DNA of 64,000 nucleotides, from positions 682,001 through 746,000 of the forward strand of contig NZ_CP109583.1 in the NCBI RefSeq assembly GCF_036250755.1, written 5' to 3'. Both the position numbers and the translations under genes were made by a program. The first letter of the stretch is position 1, and every line of letters starts with the position of its first letter. Below the pieces are notes generated by a model. That model had not been told where the DNA came from and did no database searches. It saw only the letters and a list, made by a program, of their open reading frames with translations. This DNA is from Streptomyces uncialis. Its GTDB lineage: Bacteria > Actinomycetota > Actinomycetes > Streptomycetales > Streptomycetaceae. Of the stretch, positions 1 to 8,668 are shown in pieces.

Positions 1-453
1 CATGACGTGGTGGGCGGCCAGCAGGACCGCGCGCGGCCGTCCCGCCTCCAGCAGCACCCGCGCGAGCCAGGGCGGATCCCGCTCGGGATCGATCGGGCGG
101 GCGGCCAGCTCCGCTGTGGCGGCCGCCACGGTGTCGGCGTCGACGGCGGGAACATCGACGAGGTCGGCCGGCAGCGGGGCCCAGCCCTCGTGGTGGACGT
201 GCTGTACGGGGCGGATCGGGTCGACGGTGGTGCGCAGCGCCTCGTGGCGGGCGGTGAGGGACGCGAGCGCCCGGTGGACATCGGCGACGGTCGCCTGGGG
301 CGGAACGTGGCAGTGGTCGGCGAGCGGCGTCGGGTTGACCCGCCGTGGTGAGGGAATGGTGCGTTCGAACCAGTGCCACTGCTGGACCCAGGTCAGCGGC
401 CCGCTGCGGGTGACGGTGGCGGTGCGCGGGATCGGTTCCGGAAGGTGGTTCAC
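1..453 (-). CDS. Condensation-domain protein (NRPS-like), N-terminal fragment cut by the window edge
   Basis: The minus strand is open from a GTG at 453 to the window edge, giving 151 codons without a stop. The translation begins MNHLPEPIPRTATVTRSG, then shows a condensation-domain start (LTWVQQWHWFE), the segment ALASLTARHEALRTTVD typical of the acceptor-side helix, and the start of the catalytic motif at the edge (LLAAHHVM, the HH of HHxxxDG). Condensation domains form amide or ester bonds between carrier-bound acyl groups. The start is 10 nt beyond the ketosynthase stop, so it is probably the next gene of the same operon. Whether it is a lone condensation enzyme or a full NRPS module cannot be seen from this window. 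Confidence 0.75.
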   Translation of the reverse strand, partial: MNHLPEPIPRTATVTRSGPLTWVQQWHWFERTIPSPRRVNPTPLADHCHVPPQATVADVHRALASLTARHEALRTTVDPIRPVQHVHHEGWAPLPADLVDVPAVDADTVAAATAELAARPIDPERDPPWLARVLLEAGRPRAVLLAAHHVM

Positions 454-463
454 GGCCGGGACC

Positions 464-1741
464 TCATACCGCTCGGACCACGAGAGCGGCGTTGTGGCCG
501 CCGAAGCCGAACGAGTTGCTGAGCGCGGTCCGCAGACCGTCGTGGTGCTGCGCCCGGTGCGGAACGAAGTTGATGTCCGGGTCGATCGGCTCGTCGCAGT
601 TGAGGGTCGGGGGGACGTCACCCGTGCGGAGGACCTGGATCGAGGCCACGAGTTCGACCGCTCCGGCGGCACCGATCATGTGCCCGGTCATCGACTTGGT
701 GGAGCTGACCGGGATCCGGGTGACACGATCGCCCAGCACTTTGCGCAGGACGGCCGTCTCGGTGGCGTCGTTCAGCAGCGTTCCGGTGCCGTGCGCGTTG
801 ACGTAGTCCACGTCCGCGCCCGATATCCCCGCGTCACGCAGCGCCGCCTCGACGGCGAGGCACGCGCCGCGTCCCTCGGGATGCGGGGCCGTCCAGTGAT
901 GGGCGTCGGAACTGGCCCCGTAGCCGGTGAGTTCGGCCAAGGGCGTCGCCCCTCGGCTGCCGGCCACCTCGGCGGCCTCCAGCACCAGCACGGCGGCTCC
1001 CTCGCTCATCACGAACCCGTCGCGATGCGTGTCGAACGGCCGGCATGCCGCGGTCGGGTCGTCGTTGCGTCTGGACAGCGCGCGGGCGTTGCCGCTGCCC
1101 GCGAGGTCGACGGTGGTGACACAGGCGTCGGCGCCGCCGACGATGACGATGTCGGCCTCCCCATGGCTGATCATGCGCATCCCCGCGCCTACCGCGTCCG
1201 CGCCACTGGCGCACGCCGTGCTCTGGGCACGGCTGGGCCCCTGAATGCCGAGACGCATGCTGATCTCGCCCGCGGCGCTGTCCATGGCAGTCGTGACCTG
1301 GGTGAAGGGGCTGATGGCCCGTGGCCCTCTGTCCCGCAGGGTGTTCGCGGCACGGTAGATCGAGCCCACCGGGCCGTAGCCGCTGCCGATGATCACGGCG
1401 ACCCGCGGCGCCAGGCCGTCGTCGACGACGAGCCGGGCGTGCTCGCAGGCCTCCAGTGCCGCGGCGAGGGCGTACCGCGCGTACGGGTCGGCGCGACGAC
1501 TGACCGTCGGGGGCATGTAGCGGCCGGGGGTGAATCCTTTGACCTGGCCGCCGATCCGGACATCGAGACCGGTCAGGTCCATCCCGTCCACGGTGTCGAT
1601 GCCGCTGCGCCCGGCCAGCATCGCCGTCCACGTCTCGTCGGCGCTGTGGCCCAGCGGCGTCACCGCCCCGTACCCGGTGACCAGCACCCGGCGTCGGGCC
1701 CGGCCCCGTCCGGCGTCGTCCCGCTCTGCCGCGTAGGTCAC
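464..1741 (-). CDS. Stand-alone beta-ketoacyl-ACP synthase (FabF/KAS-II type)
   Basis: A 425-residue thiolase-fold ketosynthase, normal length for FabF. The complete Cys-His-His triad is readable: C177 in STACASGAD, H317 in VNAHGTGT and H354 in STKSMTGHMIGAAG. The C-terminal NSFGFGGHN glycine loop is also present. The family performs decarboxylative Claisen condensation of an acyl thioester with malonyl-ACP. The GTG start overlaps the ThDP gene stop by 4 nt (GTGA), implying translational coupling. No acyltransferase, ketoreductase or carrier protein is visible next to it, so it must draw on carriers elsewhere. In this context it may join a small acyl starter to a specialised precursor rather than make membrane fatty acids; that role is inferred. 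Confidence 0.9.
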   Translation of the reverse strand: MTYAAERDDAGRGRARRRVLVTGYGAVTPLGHSADETWTAMLAGRSGIDTVDGMDLTGLDVRIGGQVKGFTPGRYMPPTVSRRADPYARYALAAALEACEHARLVVDDGLAPRVAVIIGSGYGPVGSIYRAANTLRDRGPRAISPFTQVTTAMDSAAGEISMRLGIQGPSRAQSTACASGADAVGAGMRMISHGEADIVIVGGADACVTTVDLAGSGNARALSRRNDDPTAACRPFDTHRDGFVMSEGAAVLVLEAAEVAGSRGATPLAELTGYGASSDAHHWTAPHPEGRGACLAVEAALRDAGISGADVDYVNAHGTGTLLNDATETAVLRKVLGDRVTRIPVSSTKSMTGHMIGAAGAVELVASIQVLRTGDVPPTLNCDEPIDPDINFVPHRAQHHDGLRTALSNSFGFGGHNAALVVRAV

Positions 1742-3435
1742 TGGGGAACCACCCCGGCGTCGTGGAGGGCCGGGAGGATGTCGTCGGGGGCGACCGGCAC
1801 CCTGAGCACGGCGGTGCCTCCCCGGGAGCAGAACCGTCGCGCGGCAAGGACCTCATCGGTCAGCGCGGCCTTGTCGCACAGCACTCGGCAGTGGATGTCC
1901 GACCCGTCCAGCACGGGCGGCGGGGCGCCCGGGCGGGTGAATGGGTAGAGCTCGGCGTCGAGGCCGAGTCGGGCGCGTTGGGCGTCCAGCCAGCCGTAGC
2001 CGCCGTTGCACAGCACCACGTAGAGGACGCCGCCATGGGCCGGAGCGGTGACGGCGATGTCCGCGCGGGCCGCGAGGAACGCTCCGTCTCCGATGAACGC
2101 GGTGACCTCATGGCCCGGGGCGGCCCGCTTGACCCCGATGGCCGCGGCCGCCCCGAAGCCCAAGGGGGTCTGCTCCGACGGCACGATGGACCCGCCGCCG
2201 ACGCGGAAGGGGAAGCCGTAGGACCACATGTCCTGCAACCCGTTCTCCTGGACCAGCACACGGGGCCCGCCGGCGGTGGCGTCGAGCGCGGCGAGCAGCT
2301 CAGCGACGCGGATCCCCGGAAGCGTCGCCGCGCGGGCCAGTTCCGCTTCCACCTCCAGCGCCATGGCCTTGCGGGCGACGGCGACCTCGCCTGCCCACGC
2401 CTCGGTCGCGTCCGCGTGCTCGGCGTCGCGGTCCTCGTCCAGCGCCCGCGACCAGCTGAGCACGGCGTGCCGGGCGTCCGCGAGCACACGCGGGCCGGAG
2501 AACTCGGCGGACAGCCCGCCCGGATCGAGGTTGACCTGCACCACCGGGACCGGGGGCCACGGCGTTCCGCCTTCGACGACCGTCTCCTCAAGTCGCCCGG
2601 CGAGCGACACCACCAGGTCGCAGGACGACCACAGCTCACGGGCGGGGGCCGCCGCGTAGAGCCCCGCGACACCGCAGAACAGCGGGTGGCGCTCGTCGAC
2701 GGCACCGCGGCCGGACGCGGTGGTGAAGACTGCCGCGCCGAGGCGTCCGGCGAAGCGCTCGACGACACCGTCGGCGTTGCGGTGCCGCATCCCGCCGCCT
2801 ACCAGCACCACCGGACGCCGGCTCGCGCGGATCGCCGCCAGTGCCGGTCCCGGTACTACCGGGCCGGACTCGACGACCAGTGGTTCGGGCAGCGTCGGAC
2901 ACGGTCCGGTGACGACGATCTCCGCCGTGCGGACATCATCGGGTACCTCCAGGAACACGGGTCCGGCCGGCGGCCCCATGGCCCGGGTCAGCGCCGTCAC
3001 CGTGGCGGGGACGACCCGGTCGGGATGACCCACCCGGTGCGCCCACCGCACGAGGGGCGTTGTCACGGCGACCTGGTCGAGTTCCTGGAAGCCGCCACTC
3101 CCCCGGCGCCGTTCGGGCACGCCGGCGGCGAGCACGAGGACGGCCGCACCGGACTCCCGCGCCTCCAGCAGCCCCGTGGCCGCGTGGGTGACGGCCGGGC
3201 CCTTGCCGAGCGCGCATACGGCGAGCCTCCCCGACTGGAGGGCGTAGCCGGTCGCCATGTACATCGCGTTGCGCTGGTCACGGCACGGCACGAGGTCCAG
3301 GCCCGCGGCGTCGAGGGCGCGGAGCAACTCCAGATCATCGCCGGGCAACCCGAAGCAGGTGTCCACCCCGTTCGCCACCAGCAGGTCGACGATCGCGGAC
3401 CACGCGTCGGTGTACCGTCGGCCGGCCCGGGTCAC
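1738..3435 (-). CDS. Thiamine-diphosphate-dependent enzyme, acetolactate-synthase-like
   Basis: A 565-residue ThDP enzyme of the acetolactate synthase/benzoylformate decarboxylase fold. An N-terminal pyrimidine-binding domain (about 8-175) is followed by a central domain (190-345) and a C-terminal diphosphate-binding domain with GDG at 449-451 and the closing Asn at N477 (LCNGGYG). The family cleaves or forms C-C bonds next to carbonyls, typically decarboxylating a 2-oxoacid and adding the acyl anion to an aldehyde or ketone. At the position of the Glu that activates the cofactor, the sequence reads CRDQRNAMYMATGYA, so the ungapped alignment puts Q54 there with an Asp just before it. It sits between the acyl-ligase/ALDH fusion and the ketosynthase with 4-nt overlaps on both sides. 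An acyloin-type condensation with an aldehyde from that fusion is plausible but inferred. Confidence 0.85.
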   Translation of the reverse strand: MTRAGRRYTDAWSAIVDLLVANGVDTCFGLPGDDLELLRALDAAGLDLVPCRDQRNAMYMATGYALQSGRLAVCALGKGPAVTHAATGLLEARESGAAVLVLAAGVPERRRGSGGFQELDQVAVTTPLVRWAHRVGHPDRVVPATVTALTRAMGPPAGPVFLEVPDDVRTAEIVVTGPCPTLPEPLVVESGPVVPGPALAAIRASRRPVVLVGGGMRHRNADGVVERFAGRLGAAVFTTASGRGAVDERHPLFCGVAGLYAAAPARELWSSCDLVVSLAGRLEETVVEGGTPWPPVPVVQVNLDPGGLSAEFSGPRVLADARHAVLSWSRALDEDRDAEHADATEAWAGEVAVARKAMALEVEAELARAATLPGIRVAELLAALDATAGGPRVLVQENGLQDMWSYGFPFRVGGGSIVPSEQTPLGFGAAAAIGVKRAAPGHEVTAFIGDGAFLAARADIAVTAPAHGGVLYVVLCNGGYGWLDAQRARLGLDAELYPFTRPGAPPPVLDGSDIHCRVLCDKAALTDEVLAARRFCSRGGTAVLRVPVAPDDILPALHDAGVVPQ

Positions 3436-6089
3436 TTCCCACCCACTGTGGTGGGGGCGGCCGTCGGGATGTTCCGCGCCACGGCCTGCGAGGTGAGCAG
3501 TGGTTCGGCGTGCCGCTCGCCGCCGTAGGAGAGGTAGTTCGCCCTCATCCCGAATCCGCCGAACGGGCGGTTGCCGTCCTCCGCGTCGAGCAGCGTGTGG
3601 TTGACACAGGTGTGGTGACGCTTGGACAGGACCTTCACGGTCTCCGGATCGCTCCCGTAGAGCATCGCCCCCAGCGCGCGTTCGCTGAAGTAGGGGCTCG
3701 ACAACCGATCACGCAGCAGCCTCGCGCTGGGATAGGCCACGACGTTGAAGACCGGCGCGAACATCTCCTCCAGCGGGATCTTGTCGTCGAAGCCCCACAG
3801 CAGCACGGTCGGCTCGATCCTGCGGGACCGCAGATCGATGCGCCCGCCGTACCGGATGCGACGCGCGTGACGCACCAGATAGTCCGAGCAGTTCACGAGC
3901 GCCGAGTCGTAGCAGATCGGACCGTAGTCGACGTCAGGGTCGTCGTTCCGCCCGAAACGCAGCGAAGCCAGCCCCTCGGACAACAGGTCGACGAAGTCGT
4001 CGGTGCGGCCCTCGGGCACGAACAGGACGTCGGGACCGAAACAGTCCTGGCCTGAGTTGTGGAGCCGGATTCTCGTGACATCTTCCACGGCACGCGCGAG
4101 ATCGGCGTCGGGTGCGATCACGAAGGGATTGATGCCGTTGCCGAAGAAGAGGAAGAGCTGGTCCTCCGCCAGCCCTTCGCGGATGGTCTCGGCATTGGAG
4201 TAGCGGCCGGTGAAGACGATGAGGTCCGCTTCGCGTACCGGACCGGTCACGAACTTGCGCTGGCTGAGTTCGAAGAGCTTGATGGGTAAGCGGTGGACCG
4301 GTGCCAGCAGGGTGTGCAAGCGCTGCATCTGGCTCTTGTTCTCCGAGGACGGCCGAAAGGTGATGACGTCGCTGTACAGGGATGCCACGAGCACGTGAAG
4401 CGCGTAGGAATAGAGCGGGATGTTGGAGGGGACGAACACCGCGGCGCGAGGCACACAGCCGGGCCGGACACGGCGGATCTCCTCCTCCGCCCCGTCGAGG
4501 GTGGCGAGGAACGAACGAATCTCCGCGCGCGCGGTCCGGTGGGGCGAGAACTCGGTGAGAACTCTCATCACCGTGTCCTCGTTGTCGGCCACGTACCGGC
4601 GCACCGCGCCCAGCGCGTCGACACGGTCGGCGAAGGGGATGCGGTATTCGGCCGCACCGATGGCCGAGCCGGACACGGTGACGTCCGTGGTCGTGGGGTG
4701 CGAAGCGGACAGCGAGTTCATGGCGATCTTCTCCAGAGCGGCCTTGTTGGGCTTTCCCGTGTTCGTGAGGGGCAGCGCGGGAAGCACGATGACGTGGTCG
4801 GGCTGCTCGTAGCGGGCGAGCACGGAGCGCAGCAGCCGTTTCCAGTGCGCGGGCTCGCGGGCGTCCGGGTCCGTGATCACGAACACCAGACGGCAGCCCA
4901 GACGCGCGTCGGGCACGGCGACGACCTCCGTCCGCGCACCGGCCGACCCGGCCCGCGCGGCGAGGTGGTCGGGATAGAGCGTGTGGCCGTCACGGTGCAC
5001 GGCGTGCTTGCGCCCGACCGGGAAGACACGGCCGGCGCCGTCGAGCAGGCCGATGTCGCCGGTGCGGTGCACCGGACCCGAGAGCGGAACGATCTCACCG
5101 TCATCGCCCAGGTGGCCGGTCATCAGGCCGTCACTGCGTACGACGAGCTCGCCGATTCGGCCGTCGGGAAGCGGCTTCCCTTGCTCGTCGTGGACCTCGA
5201 CGACCACGCCGGGCAACGGTGTGCCGCACCCGATCGGATCGGTGGGAGGCGCCAGCGCGATGTTTCCCACCTCGGTCGCGCCGTAGCCGTCGAGGAGGCG
5301 TCGGCCCGTGCGGGCGTGGAACCGGGCCGCCAGGTCGGGTCCCAGCGGCGCGCCGCCCACGCACCAGGCCCGTACCGCCGTCAGCGCGTTCGCGAGAGCG
5401 GGACGACGGTCGAGCAGGTTGAGCAGGCTGTAGTAGGTCGACGGGGCCCCGTCCACGACGGAGAGGCCGTGCTCCACGCCGACCGCGAACGCCCGGTCCA
5501 GCCGGGTGGCCGACCCGTAGACCACGAGCGTGCCTCCGCCCAGCCACCAGGTCAGGACCAGCGACAGACCGTATTGGTGGGAGTACGGCAGGACGGGCAG
5601 GAAGACGTCGTCAGGCCGGTACCCCATACGTTCCGCGCTGAGCGCGAGGTTGTCCAGGATCGAACGACCGGAGCGCACAATGCCTTTGGGGTCGCCTGTC
5701 GTACCCGACGACCATGAGATCGCGGCATCCTGGCGCAGGGCCCAGGCCGCCGCGTCGGGCACGGCCGCCGTGTCCGGAGCGGGCCGTGGCGCCGCGGCGT
5801 GGCCCGTGGTGTCGCTGATTTCGGCCACCACGCGCGCTTGAGTGCGAATCCGCGATCGCTGTGACGGCGTGGCTCGATGGTCGGCCAGCACCACCGAGGC
5901 ATCGAGGTGGATGAGCGCCAGCAGATCGACGACCCATTCCGGGGAATTGGCCCCGCTCATCATCACCCGCGAACCGGGCCCGAGGCCGCGGCGTGCAAAA
6001 CGTTCGGTGGCATCGAATATGCGGGCCGCGACTTCGCCTGTCTCCCAGACGTGCCCCTTGGGCGATATCAGGCGCCTAGAAATGGGCAA
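3432..6089 (-). CDS. Fusion of acyl-adenylating enzyme (ANL superfamily) and aldehyde dehydrogenase
   Basis: An 885-residue two-domain protein. Residues 1-455 are an ANL adenylation domain: P-loop SWSSGTTGDPKG at 125-136, DGYGATE near 267-273, HRTGD at 341-345, and the C-terminal lysine motif LTNTGKPNK with K446. Residues about 480-885 are aldehyde-dehydrogenase-like, with the nucleophile C683 in NSGQDCFGPD. No carrier-protein motif lies between them. The protein could activate a carboxylic acid and reduce it via the ALDH thiol, or could oxidise an aldehyde and ligate the acid; direction is not visible. The TTG start at 6089 is well supported: AAGGAG lies 6 nt upstream and no ATG or GTG follows near the domain start. 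L601 is encoded by TTA (4287-4289), a bldA-type codon. It is first in the leftward operon. Confidence 0.87.
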   Translation of the reverse strand: MPISRRLISPKGHVWETGEVAARIFDATERFARRGLGPGSRVMMSGANSPEWVVDLLALIHLDASVVLADHRATPSQRSRIRTQARVVAEISDTTGHAAAPRPAPDTAAVPDAAAWALRQDAAISWSSGTTGDPKGIVRSGRSILDNLALSAERMGYRPDDVFLPVLPYSHQYGLSLVLTWWLGGGTLVVYGSATRLDRAFAVGVEHGLSVVDGAPSTYYSLLNLLDRRPALANALTAVRAWCVGGAPLGPDLAARFHARTGRRLLDGYGATEVGNIALAPPTDPIGCGTPLPGVVVEVHDEQGKPLPDGRIGELVVRSDGLMTGHLGDDGEIVPLSGPVHRTGDIGLLDGAGRVFPVGRKHAVHRDGHTLYPDHLAARAGSAGARTEVVAVPDARLGCRLVFVITDPDAREPAHWKRLLRSVLARYEQPDHVIVLPALPLTNTGKPNKAALEKIAMNSLSASHPTTTDVTVSGSAIGAAEYRIPFADRVDALGAVRRYVADNEDTVMRVLTEFSPHRTARAEIRSFLATLDGAEEEIRRVRPGCVPRAAVFVPSNIPLYSYALHVLVASLYSDVITFRPSSENKSQMQRLHTLLAPVHRLPIKLFELSQRKFVTGPVREADLIVFTGRYSNAETIREGLAEDQLFLFFGNGINPFVIAPDADLARAVEDVTRIRLHNSGQDCFGPDVLFVPEGRTDDFVDLLSEGLASLRFGRNDDPDVDYGPICYDSALVNCSDYLVRHARRIRYGGRIDLRSRRIEPTVLLWGFDDKIPLEEMFAPVFNVVAYPSARLLRDRLSSPYFSERALGAMLYGSDPETVKVLSKRHHTCVNHTLLDAEDGNRPFGGFGMRANYLSYGGERHAEPLLTSQAVARNIPTAAPTTVGGK

Positions 6090-6484
6090 CTCGTGCTCCT
6101 TAGCGCCAGGCGTGGGCTCAACTTCCTGGATGTGCAGGTGTGTAGAACCACAATCCCGCGATACGCCTGATCCTGTTCAACAGGAAATATCTGAAGCGAC
6201 TATCGCATACCCGCAGAACGGTGTCGAGTGCTGAAACGGCGCTCCGTTGCATGTGGGGGTCGTTGAGTATGCAGTGACGAAACAGATGTGACGAGCAGCC
6301 AGTTATGATCGTGAATGCGTGGCGCGGCTGTTGTCCGAGTGCATGTAAACGTCGCCCTCGGATCGAATACGGACCCCCCGCGCCACCAAGTACCGGAATT
6401 CATATTCAGTCGTCTGTTCGAGCTTTTCGTGTTCCAATCATCGACGCCAACATATCCGGGGTGTGCACGGACCTGTGCGGCGTG
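6090..6484. other. Gene-free upstream region of the leftward operon
   Basis: About 400 bp without a convincing gene, noticeably less GC-rich than its surroundings. A minus-strand open frame at 6200-6616 has low-complexity, Arg/Pro-rich translation and no domain. The region must carry the promoter of the operon starting at 6089, but I could not assign a specific -35/-10 pair with confidence. Confidence 0.5.
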
Positions 6485-6515
6485 GGCGCCGGGGGTCCTG
6501 TGCACCCCCGGCGCC
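6485..6515. terminator. Strong GC hairpin (12-bp stem)
   Basis: GGCGCCGGGGGT pairs perfectly with ACCCCCGGCGCC around a 7-nt loop. It is the second of two hairpins downstream of the 6664-8427 gene, so together they would stop read-through into the operon starting at 6089. No U-tract is seen, as is usual for actinomycete hairpins. Confidence 0.65.
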
Positions 6516-6625
6516 GCGGACCATGTCGGCGAGCGCGGGAGCATCGGGCGTTGTCGCTCTCGGCCTCCCGGAGGAGGCACACCAGAACTCGACTGCTTCC
6601 GGCGGAGAGTGCTCACCTGCCGGCG

Positions 6626-6658
6626 GCTACGGAACCGGGTGTCCCCCGGTTCCGTAGC
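6626..6658 (-). terminator. Perfect 14-bp hairpin terminator after the Imm49-like gene
   Basis: GCTACGGAACCGGG pairs perfectly with CCCGGTTCCGTAGC around a 5-nt loop, ending 6 nt from the stop codon of the minus-strand gene 6664-8427. Position and symmetry fit a factor-independent terminator for that gene. Confidence 0.8.
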
Positions 6659-6663
6659 TCCCC

Positions 6664-8427
6664 TCAGGCGGGGCCGGTGTCGCCCGGCAGGGGCGCGGTG
6701 TGGTGCAGGAGTCGGGGCGGCAGGTATGGGCCGGCGACCAGGGTGTTCCAGCCGCGTCGGCGGGCGTGGCAGGTGAGAGCCAGGATGTCGAGGTTGAGTG
6801 CCCGGTCGGGATCGTCGGCGCGGTCGCCGACCCGGTAGTAGTCGCGGTGTTCCTCCAGTGCGTCGAGGAGCGCGAGGTTGAAGCTCTGCTCGTCCCCGTC
6901 GACCAACTGGGACAGCAGCACGGCCGGGGGCATGAGGAAACCCCAGTTCCTGGCCCGGTGGTGGGCTTCCAGGGCCGCGTCCATGGCGGGTCGGGGATCG
7001 TCAAGGTGCAGGTAGGCGAGGAGCGCCAGCCGGTAGGCCGCGAACGCCGACGGGTCGTTCCGGAGGAAGCGGGTGCCGCTGAGGACGAGTGGTGCGAGGT
7101 CGTCGCGTGCCCCGCTGATCAGGGCGAGGCCGACCGCCTTCTGCCAGGGCGCGGGCCCGGCGTCCACGCCCGTGTAGGCGGCGACGGGGATCTTCTCGCC
7201 CTCGACGGTCACGTCGACGGTGGTTCCGGGTTCGGCGAGCGCGGCCCGGAAGAAGGCGGCCCCGGCCCTCGACGCGCGGCGCACGTCGCGGATCTGCCGG
7301 TCCGAGGCGTCGTCGCTGGTCAGGGCCCGGGCCCTGACCAGAATGACCAGGTCGGACATGGCCATGCCCAGGCGCCATGCCTTCCCGGCGTCCGCCAGCT
7401 CTTCCCGGATGTCGCACCCGAGGGCGTCCTCGTGGTCGGGGTCCAGGGGTTCGACCGTGCCGGGGCGTTCCACCGTGACGGGTCCGGCGCCGAGTTCGGC
7501 GACGGCGTCGGGGCGCCGGGTCGCGCCGTACGGTCCCACCCGTGGTCCCGCGGTCTCGAAGCCGGTGACGAGGGTGCGCGGGAGGTAGTCGGTGCTGAAG
7601 GGGAGCCACCAGCCTTCACGGCGGTAGGCGAGTGCGGCCAGGGCGAGCGGCAGCAGGGGCAGCAGCGATCCGGGGACGGTGCTGGGCCGCGTGGGCGCGC
7701 TGTGCCGGCGCAGGAGAGTGGCCATCCCGTCCGTGAAGGTGTCCCGGTCGCCGCAGGCCAGGGCGCGCAGGGCGTCGAGCGCCGTGCTGTGGAGGTGGTC
7801 CGGCCTGCCCTGGTGGGTCTCGTGGTGGGTGCGGATCCGTGCGATCGCGGTGTCCAGCGCGGCGATCGTGTGTTCCTTCGTGGGCGGGTAGGGGGCGTCG
7901 TCGTCCTCAAGTGTGCCCAGGGTGTAGGCCAGCAGGCCGTGGATCAGTTCGGTCGACGGCTGCCCTTGCGTGCCGTGCTGGGGGTCCTGGCGGGCGAAGT
8001 GGAAGGCTTCCCCGTGCCGTTCGGCGCCACCGGTGAGGACCGCGAGGCAGAACGCGTCGATCCAGGTCTGCGTGCTGATGCTCTGCGGGATGCCTTCCCC
8101 GGCGTCGTAGCCGATCCCGAAGTTGACGTAGTCGAGGTGGATGTGGAAGGCGATGTGGGGGCAGTACGCGGCGTACTGGACGGCGCCCACGGTCGCCGCG
8201 GCCGCGTCGTTCAGCACGGCCCGGGCTTCCGGTGTGTCCAGGCCGGGGTCCGCGACCGACAGCGCCCCGAGGTGGTCCAGGTACGCGTCCCCGATGTACA
8301 ACCACTCCGAAGCGGCCATGGGGCCGCCCTTCGACGTGGAGATGACCAGACGTGAGATCCGGTTGGTGAAATCGTCCAGGGCTTCGGCGATCGACGCTTC
8401 GGCCACGGGGTGTCGCTCTATTCGCAT
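6664..8427 (-). CDS. Imm49-like protein with two tandem immunity-type domains
   Basis: A 587-residue soluble protein without signal peptide or membrane segment. The C-terminal half resembles the actinobacterial Imm49 family: a segment near VGLALISGARDD, an Asp-rich helix (QLVDGDEQSFNLALLDALEEH), then LALTCHARRRGW and a PYLPPRLL ending. The N-terminal half shows a matching arrangement (DALRALACGDRDTFTDGMATLL, LALAALAYRREGWW, TDYLPRTLV), so the protein appears to be a duplicated domain. Family members are predicted antidotes to polymorphic toxins and are often found as orphans in Streptomyces. No toxin gene is adjacent. ATG start at 8427. The family call is from remembered sequence patterns and is moderately sure; the internal duplication can be seen directly. 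Confidence 0.65.
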   Translation of the reverse strand: MRIERHPVAEASIAEALDDFTNRISRLVISTSKGGPMAASEWLYIGDAYLDHLGALSVADPGLDTPEARAVLNDAAAATVGAVQYAAYCPHIAFHIHLDYVNFGIGYDAGEGIPQSISTQTWIDAFCLAVLTGGAERHGEAFHFARQDPQHGTQGQPSTELIHGLLAYTLGTLEDDDAPYPPTKEHTIAALDTAIARIRTHHETHQGRPDHLHSTALDALRALACGDRDTFTDGMATLLRRHSAPTRPSTVPGSLLPLLPLALAALAYRREGWWLPFSTDYLPRTLVTGFETAGPRVGPYGATRRPDAVAELGAGPVTVERPGTVEPLDPDHEDALGCDIREELADAGKAWRLGMAMSDLVILVRARALTSDDASDRQIRDVRRASRAGAAFFRAALAEPGTTVDVTVEGEKIPVAAYTGVDAGPAPWQKAVGLALISGARDDLAPLVLSGTRFLRNDPSAFAAYRLALLAYLHLDDPRPAMDAALEAHHRARNWGFLMPPAVLLSQLVDGDEQSFNLALLDALEEHRDYYRVGDRADDPDRALNLDILALTCHARRRGWNTLVAGPYLPPRLLHHTAPLPGDTGPA

Positions 8428-8534
8428 GCCCGTCAGTCTCTCCCCGCTGGTCCGCCGACGGCCAGTCGGCGCGCTCCCGCCCGCACCGGCGTAAGGCGGT
8501 TCGCCGCTGCTATGCGGAACGGCGCCTGAGGCGA

Positions 8535-8557
8535 GGCCCGTTCATTGCGGACGGGCC
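8535..8557 (-). terminator. Hairpin downstream of the subtilase gene
   Basis: GGCCCGT and ACGGGCC form a 7-bp stem with a 9-nt loop, about 110 bp past the minus-strand subtilase stop. A weaker candidate than the other hairpins listed. Confidence 0.4.
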
Positions 8558-8668
8558 CGCGGGGCCGGAAGCAGGCACCGAGAGCTCGGGGCGGCCTCCC
8601 GCACCGTGAGGGCGCCGGCGGGGAGCAAGTACCGGACAGCGCCCTCGTGTCGGCTCAACGGTTGGGCG

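Noticed and set aside
2..1948. Very long plus-strand open frames opposite the ketosynthase/ThDP genes, and similar ones opposite the NRPS, P450, ABC and RHS genes
   Set aside because: They are Arg/Gly/Val-rich mirror frames caused by GC-biased codon use and contain no domain; the opposite strand carries clear families.
6200..6616. 138-codon minus-strand frame upstream of the ligase-ALDH gene
   Set aside because: Low-complexity translation, contains a 12-bp hairpin and lies in the promoter region.
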